DNA of 64,000 nt, from the NCBI GenBank assembly GCA_013400975.1, contig WBMZ01009019.1, positions 1 through 64,000 of the forward strand. Reading direction: 5' to 3'. Under the pieces are notes generated by a model, which made no database searches, had not been told where the DNA came from, and worked only from the letters and a program-made list of their open reading frames with translations. This DNA is from Atrichornis clamosus. Taxonomy: Eukaryota; Chordata; Aves; Passeriformes; Menuridae. Of this stretch, positions 1 to 13,300 are shown one piece after another (position 1 is the stretch's first letter; every line of letters starts with the position of its first letter). The translations under genes and the position numbers were made by a program.

Positions 1-3000
1 AAACACAAACCCACCACATCTGTACAACTGTACAGCACTACAAGACTGCCTAAGCCAAACGTTCTTACTGTGTATCACCATGAAACACTGGAGTTCAGGA
101 AACAAAGCAATTTTGTTTTAAATTTTTATTCTATTGACCACAGATTTCTGCTCTGTTACTGGGTGAGCAGTAAGTCTTTGGAAACACCTTTGGAAGGTCC
201 AGGCATAGACCAGATAGTATTAAAATTACATTTTAAAAGTCATTAAGGTTTTTGTACATTTTTTTCCTTTTCTGAATTCAGTGTATATATATATATGTTT
301 GCAGCGGGATATTGAAAAACCACTGCTGAAGCTGTTAGTAAATATCTTTGGCTTGGCTAGGAACAGGTGCACTATGAAGTATCAGAAATTCGATTAAAAT
401 AATGTAGACAGAAATTCACATTCAGGATGTGTACCCCAAAATTGACAAGTTCATGGTCATACATTTCCTTGTACTTTTTCAGTGTTCTATTAAATACAAT
501 ATTCTACCTATTGTTGCAGATTGTACCATGTGAACCCCTTATATCTGGGAACTCCACAGCTATTAGTGGAGTTTGCTGTATGTTCATAATGTAACTCCTA
601 CTTCCAAAAAACTAAAATTGGTGAGATTATAGTAAAATTAATATTTGAATTAGAAGCATGCATAATTATCATGCTTTAAAGGTGTAGTGCGTAAATTCAG
701 TTTCTCTTCCACTTAGGGGAGCTCTAAATAGGACTGTCTCACAATACTTCAGACAGCACTTTGCTTCATGAGGTGAAACTTACAGTGCGAGGCTTTTAGG
801 GGAGAAGTAAGGTTACCATTTTTAACAGAAGCATGCTTTGCACAGAAGACAGAGCTTTTTGCTAATTCAACATCTATGAAGTTACCGAAATACAGTACAA
901 AAGTGCAAAGATATTAAAATGAGTGTGTCCCCAACACCATCAGCATAGAATAGCACAGCAGGTTCTCTGTTGCACAGTTCTAATGTTCTGTAGACTCTGT
1001 AGAAAAATTACAAATTTTTCAGGTGTTCAGAAGCCGAGGCACCTGGAAACAGCTATTTAAATTCACTTACTAGTGCTTGGGAGTTAGGGAGGCTATGTAC
1101 AGTTTTTGAAAGCTGAGATATCTAAGGTTAAACAGACACAGTGTTACATTTGAATTAAAATTCCGTGTCAGAGTGTATGCAGTAATAGTTGTTACTTGTC
1201 TGCTAGTGTTCCTCTACACTTTGTTGCTCTATCTGTAAACATGATTAGATATGTCATCTCCACTGAACAGAAGATCTGAAACACTGGACTGTAGAAAACG
1301 AATGTCCGTTCGGTGGGTTTTTTTACCCTCATTGGCCTTTGTTTTGAATTGTCTCTCAAATTTCATGAATTTCTTATTTTGGTTTTAGTAGTTTTGAAGA
1401 GAATTTATATTTGTAGAATGTTTTTAATGATACTTTTTTAAAAATAATTTTGATCGATCTTAATTGAATGGCACTATTTGTCACCTTTTAATCTCACCTA
1501 TTAAATTAATGTTCCATATCTGACCATCCTGTAAGAGATGTTTTTTACCATGGTAACTGAGAACGTGATATCAGTTAGTGTAATTATCTCAGTATTTTTG
1601 AGGTAAGAAATGGATCACGTCTTCCAGATGCAAAACACAAGAAGAAAGGTATAAACACTTATATGTAGTGTATTAGTAGAGTATAATATTGTACTCACAT
1701 TTTATTAAAAGTGTTGCTGTTATATTATACATATTTTCAAATGAAAACTGTAAGTATTTGTGCAAAACAGTTTCTTGAACGCTAGTTCTATGTTGGTTTT
1801 TTCCCCATCAAGTAACTTCATTTCTTTTCTCTATACTGTGACCTGCTAGGATTCTCAAGGGTTTGGTAGTCAGAAAAAACATCGAATTCAGTCCACATCA
1901 TTCTACACAGGTATCATAGATGCGTTGCTCATGTTACCTGAATTTACTGAGCTATTTCAGTGAAAGAGAACTGATGTTAGGTTGTTGCCCTGGTATGTTT
2001 GCACAAATACAGGAGGATTGTTAAAAATTGAAAGGAAGCTTTTTTTCAGCTGTCTTCAAAGGCAACCCTCTAAGAGCTGTTTCTGACAGCTAGAAGGCTG
2101 TCTAGAAAGGGAGATATTTCCTGTCATTTTGTGCTATTTATGAAACTAGTTTAGGGAATAATATAAATAATTTGTTTTCCTGAGTCTTTCACTTACTGAT
2201 AGTAGCTGGATAGCATGTTCTGGATTCTGACAAAACAAATAGCAAGTCTTGGAAGTGTCTGGGTTCTCCTCTGTGCTGACTTTGAGGACTACACAAAAAT
2301 TGGCTTTGGAGAGTGACGTCTATAATGAGATGTGAAACTGAAATAACGTCACAATGGAGTATCTATTCTCTTAAGGTACTTAGAAACAGGCTTGACTGCG
2401 TATCATGACAAGTGTCACTGAAATGGCAGGGAGAGAACTGTCCATCTTCATCATCTTGATTTCGATTTCTTGTCTAGAAGTAGATTAAAAAGACTTAAGT
2501 GGGTCAAAATTGCATTGCTTTAGCTCAATGTTGAAGCAAAACAGAGAATGTGTGACAATTTAACTTCTGTGATGAACTTCTGCCTGTTGTTGCAACAACT
2601 GTTGGTGCATTTTAACATTTTCATGCCTTTACAGGTATTTACATATTTTCCAGTGAAAAGGCTTTTTGTTTTCTGCGAGGTGCTATTATCCTGAGCATTG
2701 TGAATTTCCAACTACTAAGATGTAATTATGTACCTAAAGTGTTTAATTGTAGATTCAAAAAATCTTCACAAGCAATCTCAAAGGAATACTTGGAATGCGC
2801 TCATAGTAAATTGGCTCATTTTCTTGTAATTTACTAGAAGTGCTGATATGAGAACAGTTGTAATGTGGAAAGTATATTATTAATCTGTGGCAGTGCATTG
2901 TATATATGAATTTATTACTCTAAAAAATTAAGACTTATGAGGTGTTTTAGACTTATGCTTGCTATTTAGAATCACAGTAGAAATATATCCCTATCTTTTG

Positions 3001-3399
3001 ATACATTTGGAAAAAAATAAACTTTAAAAACAAACACTGCAGTAATAAATTAGATGTTATGTAACCATGTTTCTTTTCTAAAGGATTATTTTGAGTGAAG
3101 AGAGCCAACAGAAGTTGACTATAGTAAAAGTTGTTTCTATCAGTTTATAAAAGCAAGACAGGAAATAATTTTACTGGAGTTCTTATTTGAAAAATACAGC
3201 CAGCGGTTCTTGACAGCAAATCCTGAAGCAACTAGCTTGATGCCGTTCCAGCCTGATGCCATTCTGTGGAGATACAATCACCCTTTGGCTGTACTATTTT
3301 TAATAAAGTCAACTGGACTTTAAATAGCTTTTAGAACCAGTGCATTTCAGAAATGGTTGTGAGATGGTTTCCTGATTTCTTTTTTTAAATTTTTTTTAG
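1..3399 (+). other. Probable 3' part of AOPEP intron 1
   Basis: There is no supportable gene, CpG-rich promoter or recognisable transposon here. The sequence is AT-rich and unique in appearance, with one short TA run at 284-296. Open frames such as 2520-2711 on the minus strand are short and low in complexity. The assignment as intron 1 is inferred from the acceptor-like site at 3398-3399 and from the non-coding first exon of mammalian AOPEP. Confidence 0.55.
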
Positions 3400-3551
3400 A
3401 ACATGAGAAGTGGAGAACCTACAATTAATTTCAGTATTCTAATACACGTCAAAATTATTTTTGGCACTGGGAGGCTGAATATTCTCTTTCTGGAGTCATC
3501 ATATATAAGAATTGTCTAAGGCTTTGTAAAACTGTTATCCAATAGACGAGC
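3400..3551 (+). other. AOPEP: Probable 5' UTR part of the first coding exon of AOPEP
   Basis: A long pyrimidine tract at about 3378-3397 ends in AG at 3398-3399, which makes 3400 the best candidate exon start. A weaker alternative acceptor ends at 3434. An in-frame TAG at 3543-3545 lies two codons before the ATG at 3552, so the reading frame cannot extend upstream. The ATG has A at -3 and G at +4, a strong Kozak context. Mammalian AOPEP has a non-coding first exon, which would lie upstream of this window. Transcript data are needed to fix the acceptor. Confidence 0.6.
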
Positions 3552-4363
3552 ATGGAGATACAGCTTGACCCCATGAAGGATGACTTGCCCTTAATGGCAA
3601 ACACTAGCTACATGCTTGTAAAGCATTATATATTGGACTTGGATGTGGATTTTAAAAGTAAAGTTATTGAAGGCAGCATAGTTTTATTCTTTGAGACTGG
3701 GAGCCAGTACAGGAAAACCAGCAGTACTGGCAAAGAATGTTGCCAGTCACAGTTTGATGAAACCTGTAAAAGGAGGGCGTCTGAACCGTGTCACACTCCT
3801 GTGATAAATATGAGTACTTGTTCATCTAAAATGGAATATAATGATTTTGCTGTCAGTGGTAAAGAAGAAGAAGAAGAAGAGAATTCTGGTGAAAATAGTA
3901 ACCATAACAACTATGAACAGACTCCTGGGATTTCTAGTTCAAAGGGCTGCTGTGACATAGAGAATCATGGAAACAAGGATTTTCTGCTGGTGTTGGACTG
4001 CTGTGATTTATCTGTGCTAAAGGTTGAAGAGGTAGATGTTGCTGCTGTGTCAGGCATTGAAAAATTTTCAAGGTCTGCCAAGCAAACCAGTGTTTCAAAG
4101 GATCTGGAAAATCTCAGGAATCAGATTGTACACGAACTTGTGACTTTACCTGCAGATCACTGGAAGGAACAGCTATACTATTTTACTCACTGCAGCCAGG
4201 CACCTGGCTGTGGAGAGCTTCTGTTTACTGCTGGCACCTGGAGCTTGGAGATAAGGAAATCAGGAATTCAGACTCCAGCAGACTTTCCTCATGCAATACG
4301 AATATGGTACAAAACCAAACCAGAGGGAAGATCTGTTACATGGACTACAGACCAGAGTGGCAG
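3552..4363 (+). CDS. AOPEP: AOPEP first coding exon (residues 1-271)
   Basis: Encodes [20 protein letters not shown] at the start and ends in DQSGR, with the Arg codon split after two bases. The donor is CAG|gtatgt at 4363/4364. Read-through would add only a few residues before TGA at 4380-4382, so the exon end is clear. The segment is the N-terminal M1 domain. The stretch of about residues 55-140 is rich in Ser, Glu, Asn and Cys and holds six consecutive Glu (105-110) encoded by a GAA tract. It is probably a disordered loop of variable length. The later block [20 protein letters not shown] (about 144-163) and the region around [13 protein letters not shown] resemble mammalian AOPEP closely. 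The exon is unusually large (812 coding nt) compared with the 163-249 nt of the others. Confidence 0.95.
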
Positions 4364-7300
4364 GTATGTAACTATTTGCTGAAAGTTTTCTTCACAATAC
4401 ATTTAAAGAGGTGAAAGAATGTAAAATCATGTGATTGCTGAGCCACTGTGAAGATGATGAGTGCACTCTTCCACAGTTTTCATTTTGTCCTTGGTTTCAA
4501 TTCTTTTGCTGTCCTGTAGGAGAACAACAGACTCCCTGCTCATGAAACCCCAATGGACTTGAAGGTCTCAGGCCTGTCCAAGTGATTGTTTACTTGACTA
4601 AAGCATTCTGAGTGGGAGTAAATAATTTGTGTGTATTTCAATAAGTGTGTGCAGGGAATAGGGAATTATCATTTAGGGAAAGAAAAGGTATGAATGACAG
4701 GTTATTTTTACTGTTATGCTTTGTGTTATTTTTCCTTCCTGGCTTACATAGCATAAAGTTCAATATACACAACATTTAATAGAATTACTTCAAAACTAGT
4801 CCTTTATCAATATTGTAATCAACTTAGAAATGCAGTCTTTTCCTGCTTAGTCTCTCATAATCAACTTTCAAAATCTCCTTCTTCTATTAAGTACATTGAT
4901 ATGGCAAATGAACTGCAAACTAAAAGAAGAACTGACATTATATTAGTGTGTGTGAATAATGCATGGTATTCTACAGAAATCTTCAATATAAACTCTTTAT
5001 AGGAGAGAAACTACAATCCACTTTTGACTTCCACAACTGTAATTGTTTTATTGTAATGTTCAAAGCTGGATTTTAATGGCTATTAATCTAAAAGGCAGGA
5101 GAAAAGTTGGAAGATAAGGAAGAAATTTGACCTAATTGAATATTTGCTTTTCATTCCCAAACAAGAGATATATGGTTACCTTTTATTTCAGTTATGCTAA
5201 TATAAATTAAGTCCTCTCACTTATGTTAGTGAGGAAAATCCATGTTAGTGAGGAAAATGAGGACTTTTAATTGTATTTGAGGTGGTTAGGGAATTTGACT
5301 CCTGATCTATAAGCACCATCAAGTCCAGAAATGTCTCAATCCTGTTCATTACCTCTTACCCTTCCTTTCCTCGCTCCCTGAGGAGATATTTTTGGTACGA
5401 GTTAGGAAATTTAACTTGATATAGTACCCATAGACATGAAAATTCTGAATTTTGACTGCATGCAAACCTAGGGCAGTTGCCCGTGATCACATGTCTGTGT
5501 CTACTTACCCTGCTAACCAATGTTAGCAAGACTAAGCTGGTATAGGACTCCTCCTCTGTGTGTTCTGAACGTTTGAATGTTTCTTTTAAGCATCTAAATA
5601 ATTAACAGTTTAGACTTTTTATAACCCTTACACTGCAAAGCATTGTTCTTACTTTAGTGAAACTTCATGGCACTTTTCCACAAATGGATGGAATTTTATG
5701 AATCCATAAAGAAGCAGGAAAAGCTGGCTTGACATGGGAGGAATAGTTTGTTGGTAACAAGTAGTATAAACTGATTAATTTTTGGTTGTGTGTAGGGTGT
5801 TTCAAAAACTAATGCCTGTCAGAAAATAGGTTTTCATATCACAGTCATTAGAATCCTTCTTGCTACATTTTAAAAATCAAATTCTATATGTGATGAGCCC
5901 ATAAAAGTAGTGGTAAAGCTCATTGCACAAAATACTCTCATTTTCCCTGACTTTTCTAAAAATAAAGCCCATTTATAATGTATAAAGTATTATTACATTA
6001 TATTCCTATAGGAGGATTCTTTAAATTGTTCCAAATTATGCATATGGTGCTTCTTAAGGCAGATGTCAAATCCTTTACCAGAAGTATATACTCTGGTTCC
6101 AACCCTGAAGAAAAGTTAATAGCAAAGTACAAACATAGCGTGACCGCTTCCAGTGTGTTTCCTGTAATTTAACACTAGTACAATGTTTTGAAATTTAGCC
6201 TATGCACGATTTTATCAGCACTTCCACTTTATTTATTTTAAAGAATGATGTATTATAATACACCAAAAAATCAGTTGAAACAAAGCTTTGTGGGATGAGT
6301 TTAGGCAAGTTGAGATATGTGTATACAAACATGTTATCATCACAGGGCACATTTCTGTTTTTAGTAGAGGAACTGAACACATGGAATTTCAGCATTTCCT
6401 TGTCTGGACTTTTGGGGCCAAAGAAAAAGTTTTCCACAGAGCTGACTTGTACTGATGGAAAGAGGGAGAGAGGGAAATTATAAAGGAATGACTAGGAAGT
6501 CTACCAAAATACACTTGGTAAAAGAGACACTCTTTACCACTCTAAACTTGGATGCTAGTTCTTTCCATCACGGCATAATGACACAGGTGTGTGTACAGCT
6601 GGGTGATAGGCATATTAGGGAGCTAATCTAGCCAAAAATAGTAGAGGGGGGAAAGAATAGAAGAGAATAAAGTTTGTTTGGAAAATACTACTGAGGTTAG
6701 TTTGGAAGGTAGCGTTATCTACTACAGATTAGAAAATATGTCATGAAAATAGATGTTTATTTTTCAGTGGCATGAGTTAGCATCATTCTGTGCTCTTGGA
6801 TGCTGGAAATGTAAGAAGGGAATAAAGACCTTGGTTTTTCTCATAGACAGGGTTTGGTAGAATAAGATGCTCCAGAACTCTGGCAGGTCACAGACTAAAT
6901 CCTAAGAGGCTCTCCTCAGCTGTGGGGAATTCTCTACTGTTACTTTGTATAATTTTGTTCCCAGTGACGAATATTTACATTTGAGTAATTAATGAAGCAG
7001 TTTGAAGTTTGTCAGATTACCCCTGTGATATGCAGAGATTTCTAAAGAATAACAAATGGTATAAAAAAAAATGGAGAAGTAAAATAAAAATGAACAAAAA
7101 AAAAAAGGCTGACCTTGAGTACAAAATGAATGGATTTGACATTCCTGGAAATGTGGAAGGTAAAAAGCAAATATTTGTTAAAAGTTTAAATAATCTCCTC
7201 TGAGTTAGTTGCCTAACTAAAAGGAAGACCAGGAGGAGCATGGATAATTATTGACTGGTGCTTTTTTCAACAGAAAAATGAAAACAAGAATACGTGCTCT

Positions 7301-10300
7301 GGTAGAATCTGATGACAATCACTGGCACCTTGCAGATACGTAAATTGATAAGGCAAAATAAAAAAGTTGGTGTGATTTAGATGCCAGGAAATCCTGCTGC
7401 TTCTTGGGAATGACGGTGTAATTTAGAGTAAGAAACAGCTGTGAACAGCAGTGGTTTTACAGGGATGGGCATTGTAGTTGAAGGAGGTTGCCACCTTACA
7501 TCCTTGAATGGAGACAGCCCTTGAAGAAATAAGGAATGTGATTTTTTAAGTACAGGAAAGGAATAGAGTTGCTGAGCTGGGCGTTTTCCGTGATAAAGCC
7601 TCAAGCAGACATTAGGCAAAGTAGGTTGACACGGCTGAGCCTTAGGGCATGTTTCATGTCAAGCATCTCAAGGCCTGCAGATTCCTGTTCAGGGAACAGA
7701 TTATCAACTGAACATTTATTACCAGCTTTAAGATAGTGCTTAATTTGTTATTACAATTGATAGGCTTACATGGGAGAGGAAGATCTGCCAAGAGCTGGTC
7801 TGAACTGATTTTGTTATGTTATGAAGATACGTGGATACTGGTGCGTTAGCATGAATCATAGTTTCATCAGAGAGGTTACTGAACAACAGACAGTCCCAAG
7901 TCTCCTCTTGGAGGAAAACCAAACAATATCATAACCAGTACTTGATTTCTCCAGTAGCCTGGATGACTGTTCACTGGGAGTTACTAGTCATAAAGTTGTC
8001 CAGAGGAATGACCAGAGACAGGTTTTGTGAGTGCTTGATCTTCCACTGTAATGAGTCATTTGACAAATAGTCTGAATTCTCTGCTTATCTTTCTTTTGCT
8101 GCATGAAATTTCCTTAACTCTTACAACCTATCTTGGCAAAGATTATGGCTGGCATAAATATTACATAAGTAGACGATTTGAATGTTACAAGATAATTAAA
8201 AGTGAAAGACCAGAGATGGAGAAGATAGATTGTAGGAAAGAGGAAAGGAATTGTGACGTTTCTTGCTAGCAGGGGTAGAGATAAATCATAAAAAAAAGGC
8301 ATATAGGGTATCAATTGACAAAAGGAGTGTAAATGTAATTATTTGTCATTGCTGTTGTGTCATGTGCCTAGGTTAGCTAGTAATTTTTCTGGATCAAATG
8401 AAGAAAGTGATCTATATCAGGGTAAGAATTATATTTCTGTTCCTCTTGCAAGCACATAAGATAGCAACCTGACCCAAAACAAAGACAATTGTAGCTGCAG
8501 TGGATGTACTAAAGTAACATTGAACTATTGCCAATGCTGTAAAAAGATATTACTACTGTAAATGAACTATAAAAAATATCTAATTAAAGGCTGATATAAT
8601 TGTTCTTCTGACAGTTTCCTCTCAAAATTTAGAACTGGTCTGTTTCATTACTACTTTTTAAACAAACTGACGTAATTGAACATGTTTAGGTATGAAATAA
8701 TGAAGTTAATAAGCATACCTGGACAAAAATTGTGTTAAAATGGGTGAGGAGTGGAAAGAACTCCTAGTTTTGAAGAGGAGATTATGTACTTCACCAGTCT
8801 TCCTCAACTTTTCTAGCTCACCTTCTACTTGTGCCTGTATTGTAGAGACCCTCCTGTGTATGTATTTTAGCATCAAAATATCTTTGGGGGTAAAAAAAAG
8901 TCAGCTACTGGACCAGGAGTCTTAAGACTAAGCCTATAGGAGCAGCTTGAACACTAGCACTAACCATACCTGTTCACTGAGTTTTGTTTCCCCATCTGCA
9001 AAATGATGTTGACATTATCGGTACAACACCTTATGGTCTGCAGGTAAAAGTGCTCTCTGAGAGCCAGCTAACTTTCATGGCTTTGGTAGCATCCATCCTG
9101 TGTAATGTCTATATCGTATTTGATACAGTATTGCAACATTTGGTTTAGCACTGTTCTGCCAGACAGTTTTCTCTGCCATTGCCATTTCTCTGGCATTGTC
9201 CTCTAAAATTTCTCGAGAATATGCAAATCCTCTCTACTGTTGTTAAGACTGGATTGTACCAATGACATCTGGCAAAACAGCCTTCACAGTGCATGGCAAA
9301 TCATTGGGAAAATATGTATTGCAGTAGTCATTAACCCTACTTTTCCTCTCATTCCTATAGACTCTACTACGATCTCATTTCATGAATGAGAAGTCACTTT
9401 TTCATCCTCTCTCAGCACATTATGTATTTTTGGGTAAATAATAAGCCCAGTATCTCTTGGCTAGCATTACTAGGAGGAAGCAGATCCTCCTGGAAGGTAA
9501 AAAACCATATTCTTTTCTTTTGTGAACTCACTGCCACGAACTTTTTATTTTTATGGGCGACAAGCCAATTCTTTTGGGTATATCAGATTTGGTTACAGAT
9601 TAAGTTTTAGGAGTTTAATTCCATATAAGTTAATTAAAAACTTATGCAGATTGTCTGTCTTTAGCTATACATTGTATTTTACTGTTCAAAAAATAACCAG
9701 TTGACTTTCTCTCCACAGCAGTTACCTGAACTTCACTCAGTATCAACGCCCTACTCTTTTCACTCTGATAAAAGACAGGGAAAGTTAGATTATTTTATTT
9801 TTCTGCTTGTGTGCTTTAACAATTGGCTTACTTAAACTGCACTTTTCATCCCTGTTTTACTGGAAGATCTGCAGGCCTGCATTACTTAAGCCATGGTACC
9901 TTGATTCTGCCAAGAACAGCTCTGGACCCAATAGTACAGATAGCACTGACAAGACAAGAGGGCAAAAATATCTTCAAAATACATTTCATCTGTGACTGTC
10001 AATATCTCCAAGTTCTTTTCCTCTGTCTAGAGTTGGCTTTAGGGAAGAAATAATTTGAAAGGCAGTAAACAAGATCAGATCTTAGCCACTGCAAAGTCAG
10101 TTTTGCTCTAACAACTTGTCTCCTACTTCCTAAAGTGTTTTGATAGTTTTTAAACTTAAGTGATGAGAGATACTCATCAGAATATTTTTAGCTTCAAGCA
10201 TTCACAAAATAATGCATTATGCTCCCATTATATTTAGCTTTAGATATCACAGGTTTAAAAAACTTCAACGTAGTGAAGTGATGCTTTCAAGATTTTCTTT

Positions 10301-13300
10301 CTTTTACTGGTGAAACTTGTTGACTGTAGTTGTATATATAATTTATATTTGAAAAATTAGCTTTTTTAAGATAAGTGTTGTTGTTATGCAAGTAATAGGA
10401 ATGAAGATAAAACTGCAAAATGCATCAAAATAAGTAAACCAAGAATCATTACATCCATCCACCAGCAAAAGCTAGTTAATGAAAGGCCTTGTTACCTTCC
10501 CAGTTGTAGCTGGGTGGCTGATAGGAGATTGGCTGGCAATTAATTTTGCAGCTGTAATTGGAAAGGTGTAGTAGACAAAGCAGCTGCTGCCTGGGAGAGG
10601 GTTAGAGAAACTGCAAGAAAAGCAATATTACAAGGAAGATTGCTTGTGACAACAAGGGAGGCTGAAGCTGATAGGGAAGAAATTATTTCCTCTTATTATG
10701 TGCCCTGTGGTTTAAATTCCCAAAGACGGGTGAGCTAGGGTACATTACCTTACTCTAATAAATGTAAAATTATCAGGATTTATTGAGGATTGGACTAAGG
10801 AAGACTCAAAACTAGATCTACTGCTGAGTTTACATGAACAGGTTGTTAATCCAGGATTAACGGTAGTGAAAGCAGTACTGGGATGACAGCAGGGAGGCAT
10901 CACAGGTGTTGATGAAGCCCTGAAGTGGCATCATGAGGAGATATTCAGAAGCCTTCTTTGGTCTTATGGGTTCAGTTGGAAGACTTGTGCAAGAGCAGGA
11001 GAGGGGAAAGACTAGACGTAGTCTTTTCTAGTTTAAAATTATTTTAGTAATCTTGCTTTTCTTTTCTTAAATGACTTAGATTGTGCTTTGATTGGTTCAT
11101 GTCATACAGGTTTGAAACCTCCAAGGCTGAGTTTAAAGAGAAAAACCACCTCAGTACACCAGTACTTTTGATTTTTGATCTAGAACTGAATTCAATCTTC
11201 GTTATTGTAACTCCAATTTCAATTTCTTTTCCTTTCATCTAGGCCTTGTGTTTATACAATGGGATCACCAATAAACAACAGAGCCCTTTTCCCATGCCAA
11301 GAACCACCCATTGCCTTGTCAACATGGCAAGCCTCAGTCCGAACAGCTGAAGGCTTTGTTGTGTTAATGAGTGGTGAAAACTCAGCAGAACCAGTCCAGC
11401 TTCGAGAAGGTGAAATATATATTTTTATAGCAAACTGTTTTTAATATTTTTATAAATAGAAATACAGCTTAGTAAATACGTGATTTTTAAAAGAATGAAC
11501 TTCCTAACCTCAAAAGCACTCCCATGTCTCTCTGTAATAACTCCATGTCATTCTATGGAAAAGTTACCTGCTCAAGGCCTGAGGATAACTTAGTATGAAT
11601 TCAGAGTATCTGTATGTCTGCATTTCACTGTGTTGCTTACTTTTTTTTCCTCTTGTGTTTCCAAACCTAGATTTCACTTTTCATAAATTGGCTTTGGTTA
11701 ATCACTGTGTAGTTGAATATTTCATAGATGAAGTACCTTATCAGGCTCTTAACAATTTCAGGTTGGGTAGATAATTATCTTTCAGTTTTAGTTCTCCACT
11801 CCACGTGTAGTTCAGCATGTGATTAGAAGGAGTCACTGTGTCGTATCTGTTTCCTGAAATATATGGAATAGGTGAAAAATATCAAGTCAGTGTCCTGAAA
11901 GTCTGATCTCCGTGGGCCTTTTTTTGCATTGATCAAACATACCTTTTGCAACAGTAAGCAAACAAGCATTTCTTCTGTTTTGGTAACACTACATTATCTA
12001 AATTTCTGTCTGCACAGAGAAGGAAGTTTTGAGGCAGTTCTATATATATCTTTCTCCCATTAGTTTTGATATAATCTGTCAAACTGGGTCAATATTTTCT
12101 AGTGTAAATAGTTCTGATGAGAAGTAACATATAAGAAAAGGTTAGAATTAAGTGTTTCTGGGGAAAAAGAAATGTTCTGTTTCCCTTTAAATAAGCAAGT
12201 TTATTCTTGAGGGGAAAAAAAGATAATAAAAATCGCCTTGATTTGAGAACCATCAATTAATGCATTTGCATGGAAATGTCTAGTTATATTTGGCCATATG
12301 TGAAGCCTCTTTCAAGGCTTGTCCCTGCTCCTGAAATATGGAAAACTGCAATGATGAGCTGCTCATCTCCCTTGGAGAATACTTTTCTGTCTCAGCATCA
12401 AGAAAGCAAGAACACTTCTGCCTTCAGACTAGGATAACAGCTTTGCCATCAGTGTTTAATTAGTTTAATGAGAAACCTCAATATCTTGGTGCTTATATAC
12501 AGCTGGAAATAACAAACCAGCTAGCTGTTTGAAATTGTAGAAATTTATAGAACTAATAAGGAAGAAAGCAGGGAAAGGATATTATATAATTGTGTAATAA
12601 TATTGTGAAGAATGTTTTAAAACCCAAATAAACCCAATATTTAAGTGCTAATCTGAAGCCTTGAATAAATTCTTAATGAATTAGGGAATAGAAAATAATT
12701 TGTTTAATTAATAAGACTTTTAAGAGTTAAAAAGTTCAAAATTGTTGTGTTTAATAAGCTCTCCACATAGATCTTTTTGTTTGGCAGTTATGGAAGGTAT
12801 ATGAGATGTGTCCAATGTAAAATTTTGTCTTTACGCACCAAAAAGCCTTTCAGGGTAGCTTCAATTAAAATAAGTGTGCTAAATTATTTACATACAATAT
12901 GCTATTACTCTGCTGCATAATTATAAAATCATACATCACTGGCAGTATAATAAAATATATATATTTTGAAATGCAATTTATTGGAAAGAATTAGCATTTT
13001 GGTAAGCAATTGTGAATAAATTTATTCGGATAGAATTACAAGTTAGCTGAATATTTGTTTCTTTTAAAAGTCCTATTTAAAACCAGTGTGCAGGCAGACT
13101 ATAAGGGAACAGAAGCAAAGTTGGTTCCAGACACACATCTCTACAGGTATGGTTGCAGTAATCCAGTGCACAGCTGGGCTGGCTGTACTCTCACATGCAG
13201 ATTCCTCTTTTGCCACTTGTATTTGCAGGTTTTGGTAAGGGTGTATTTCCTCCCATATGTGCCATTTTTGCATTCTGCCTTCTACTAAACTGTGATTGAT

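Noticed and set aside
5795..5830. gggtgtttcaaaaact, reminiscent of DNA-transposon terminal repeats
   Set aside because: No matching inverted copy was found nearby and no transposase remnant. Too short to support.
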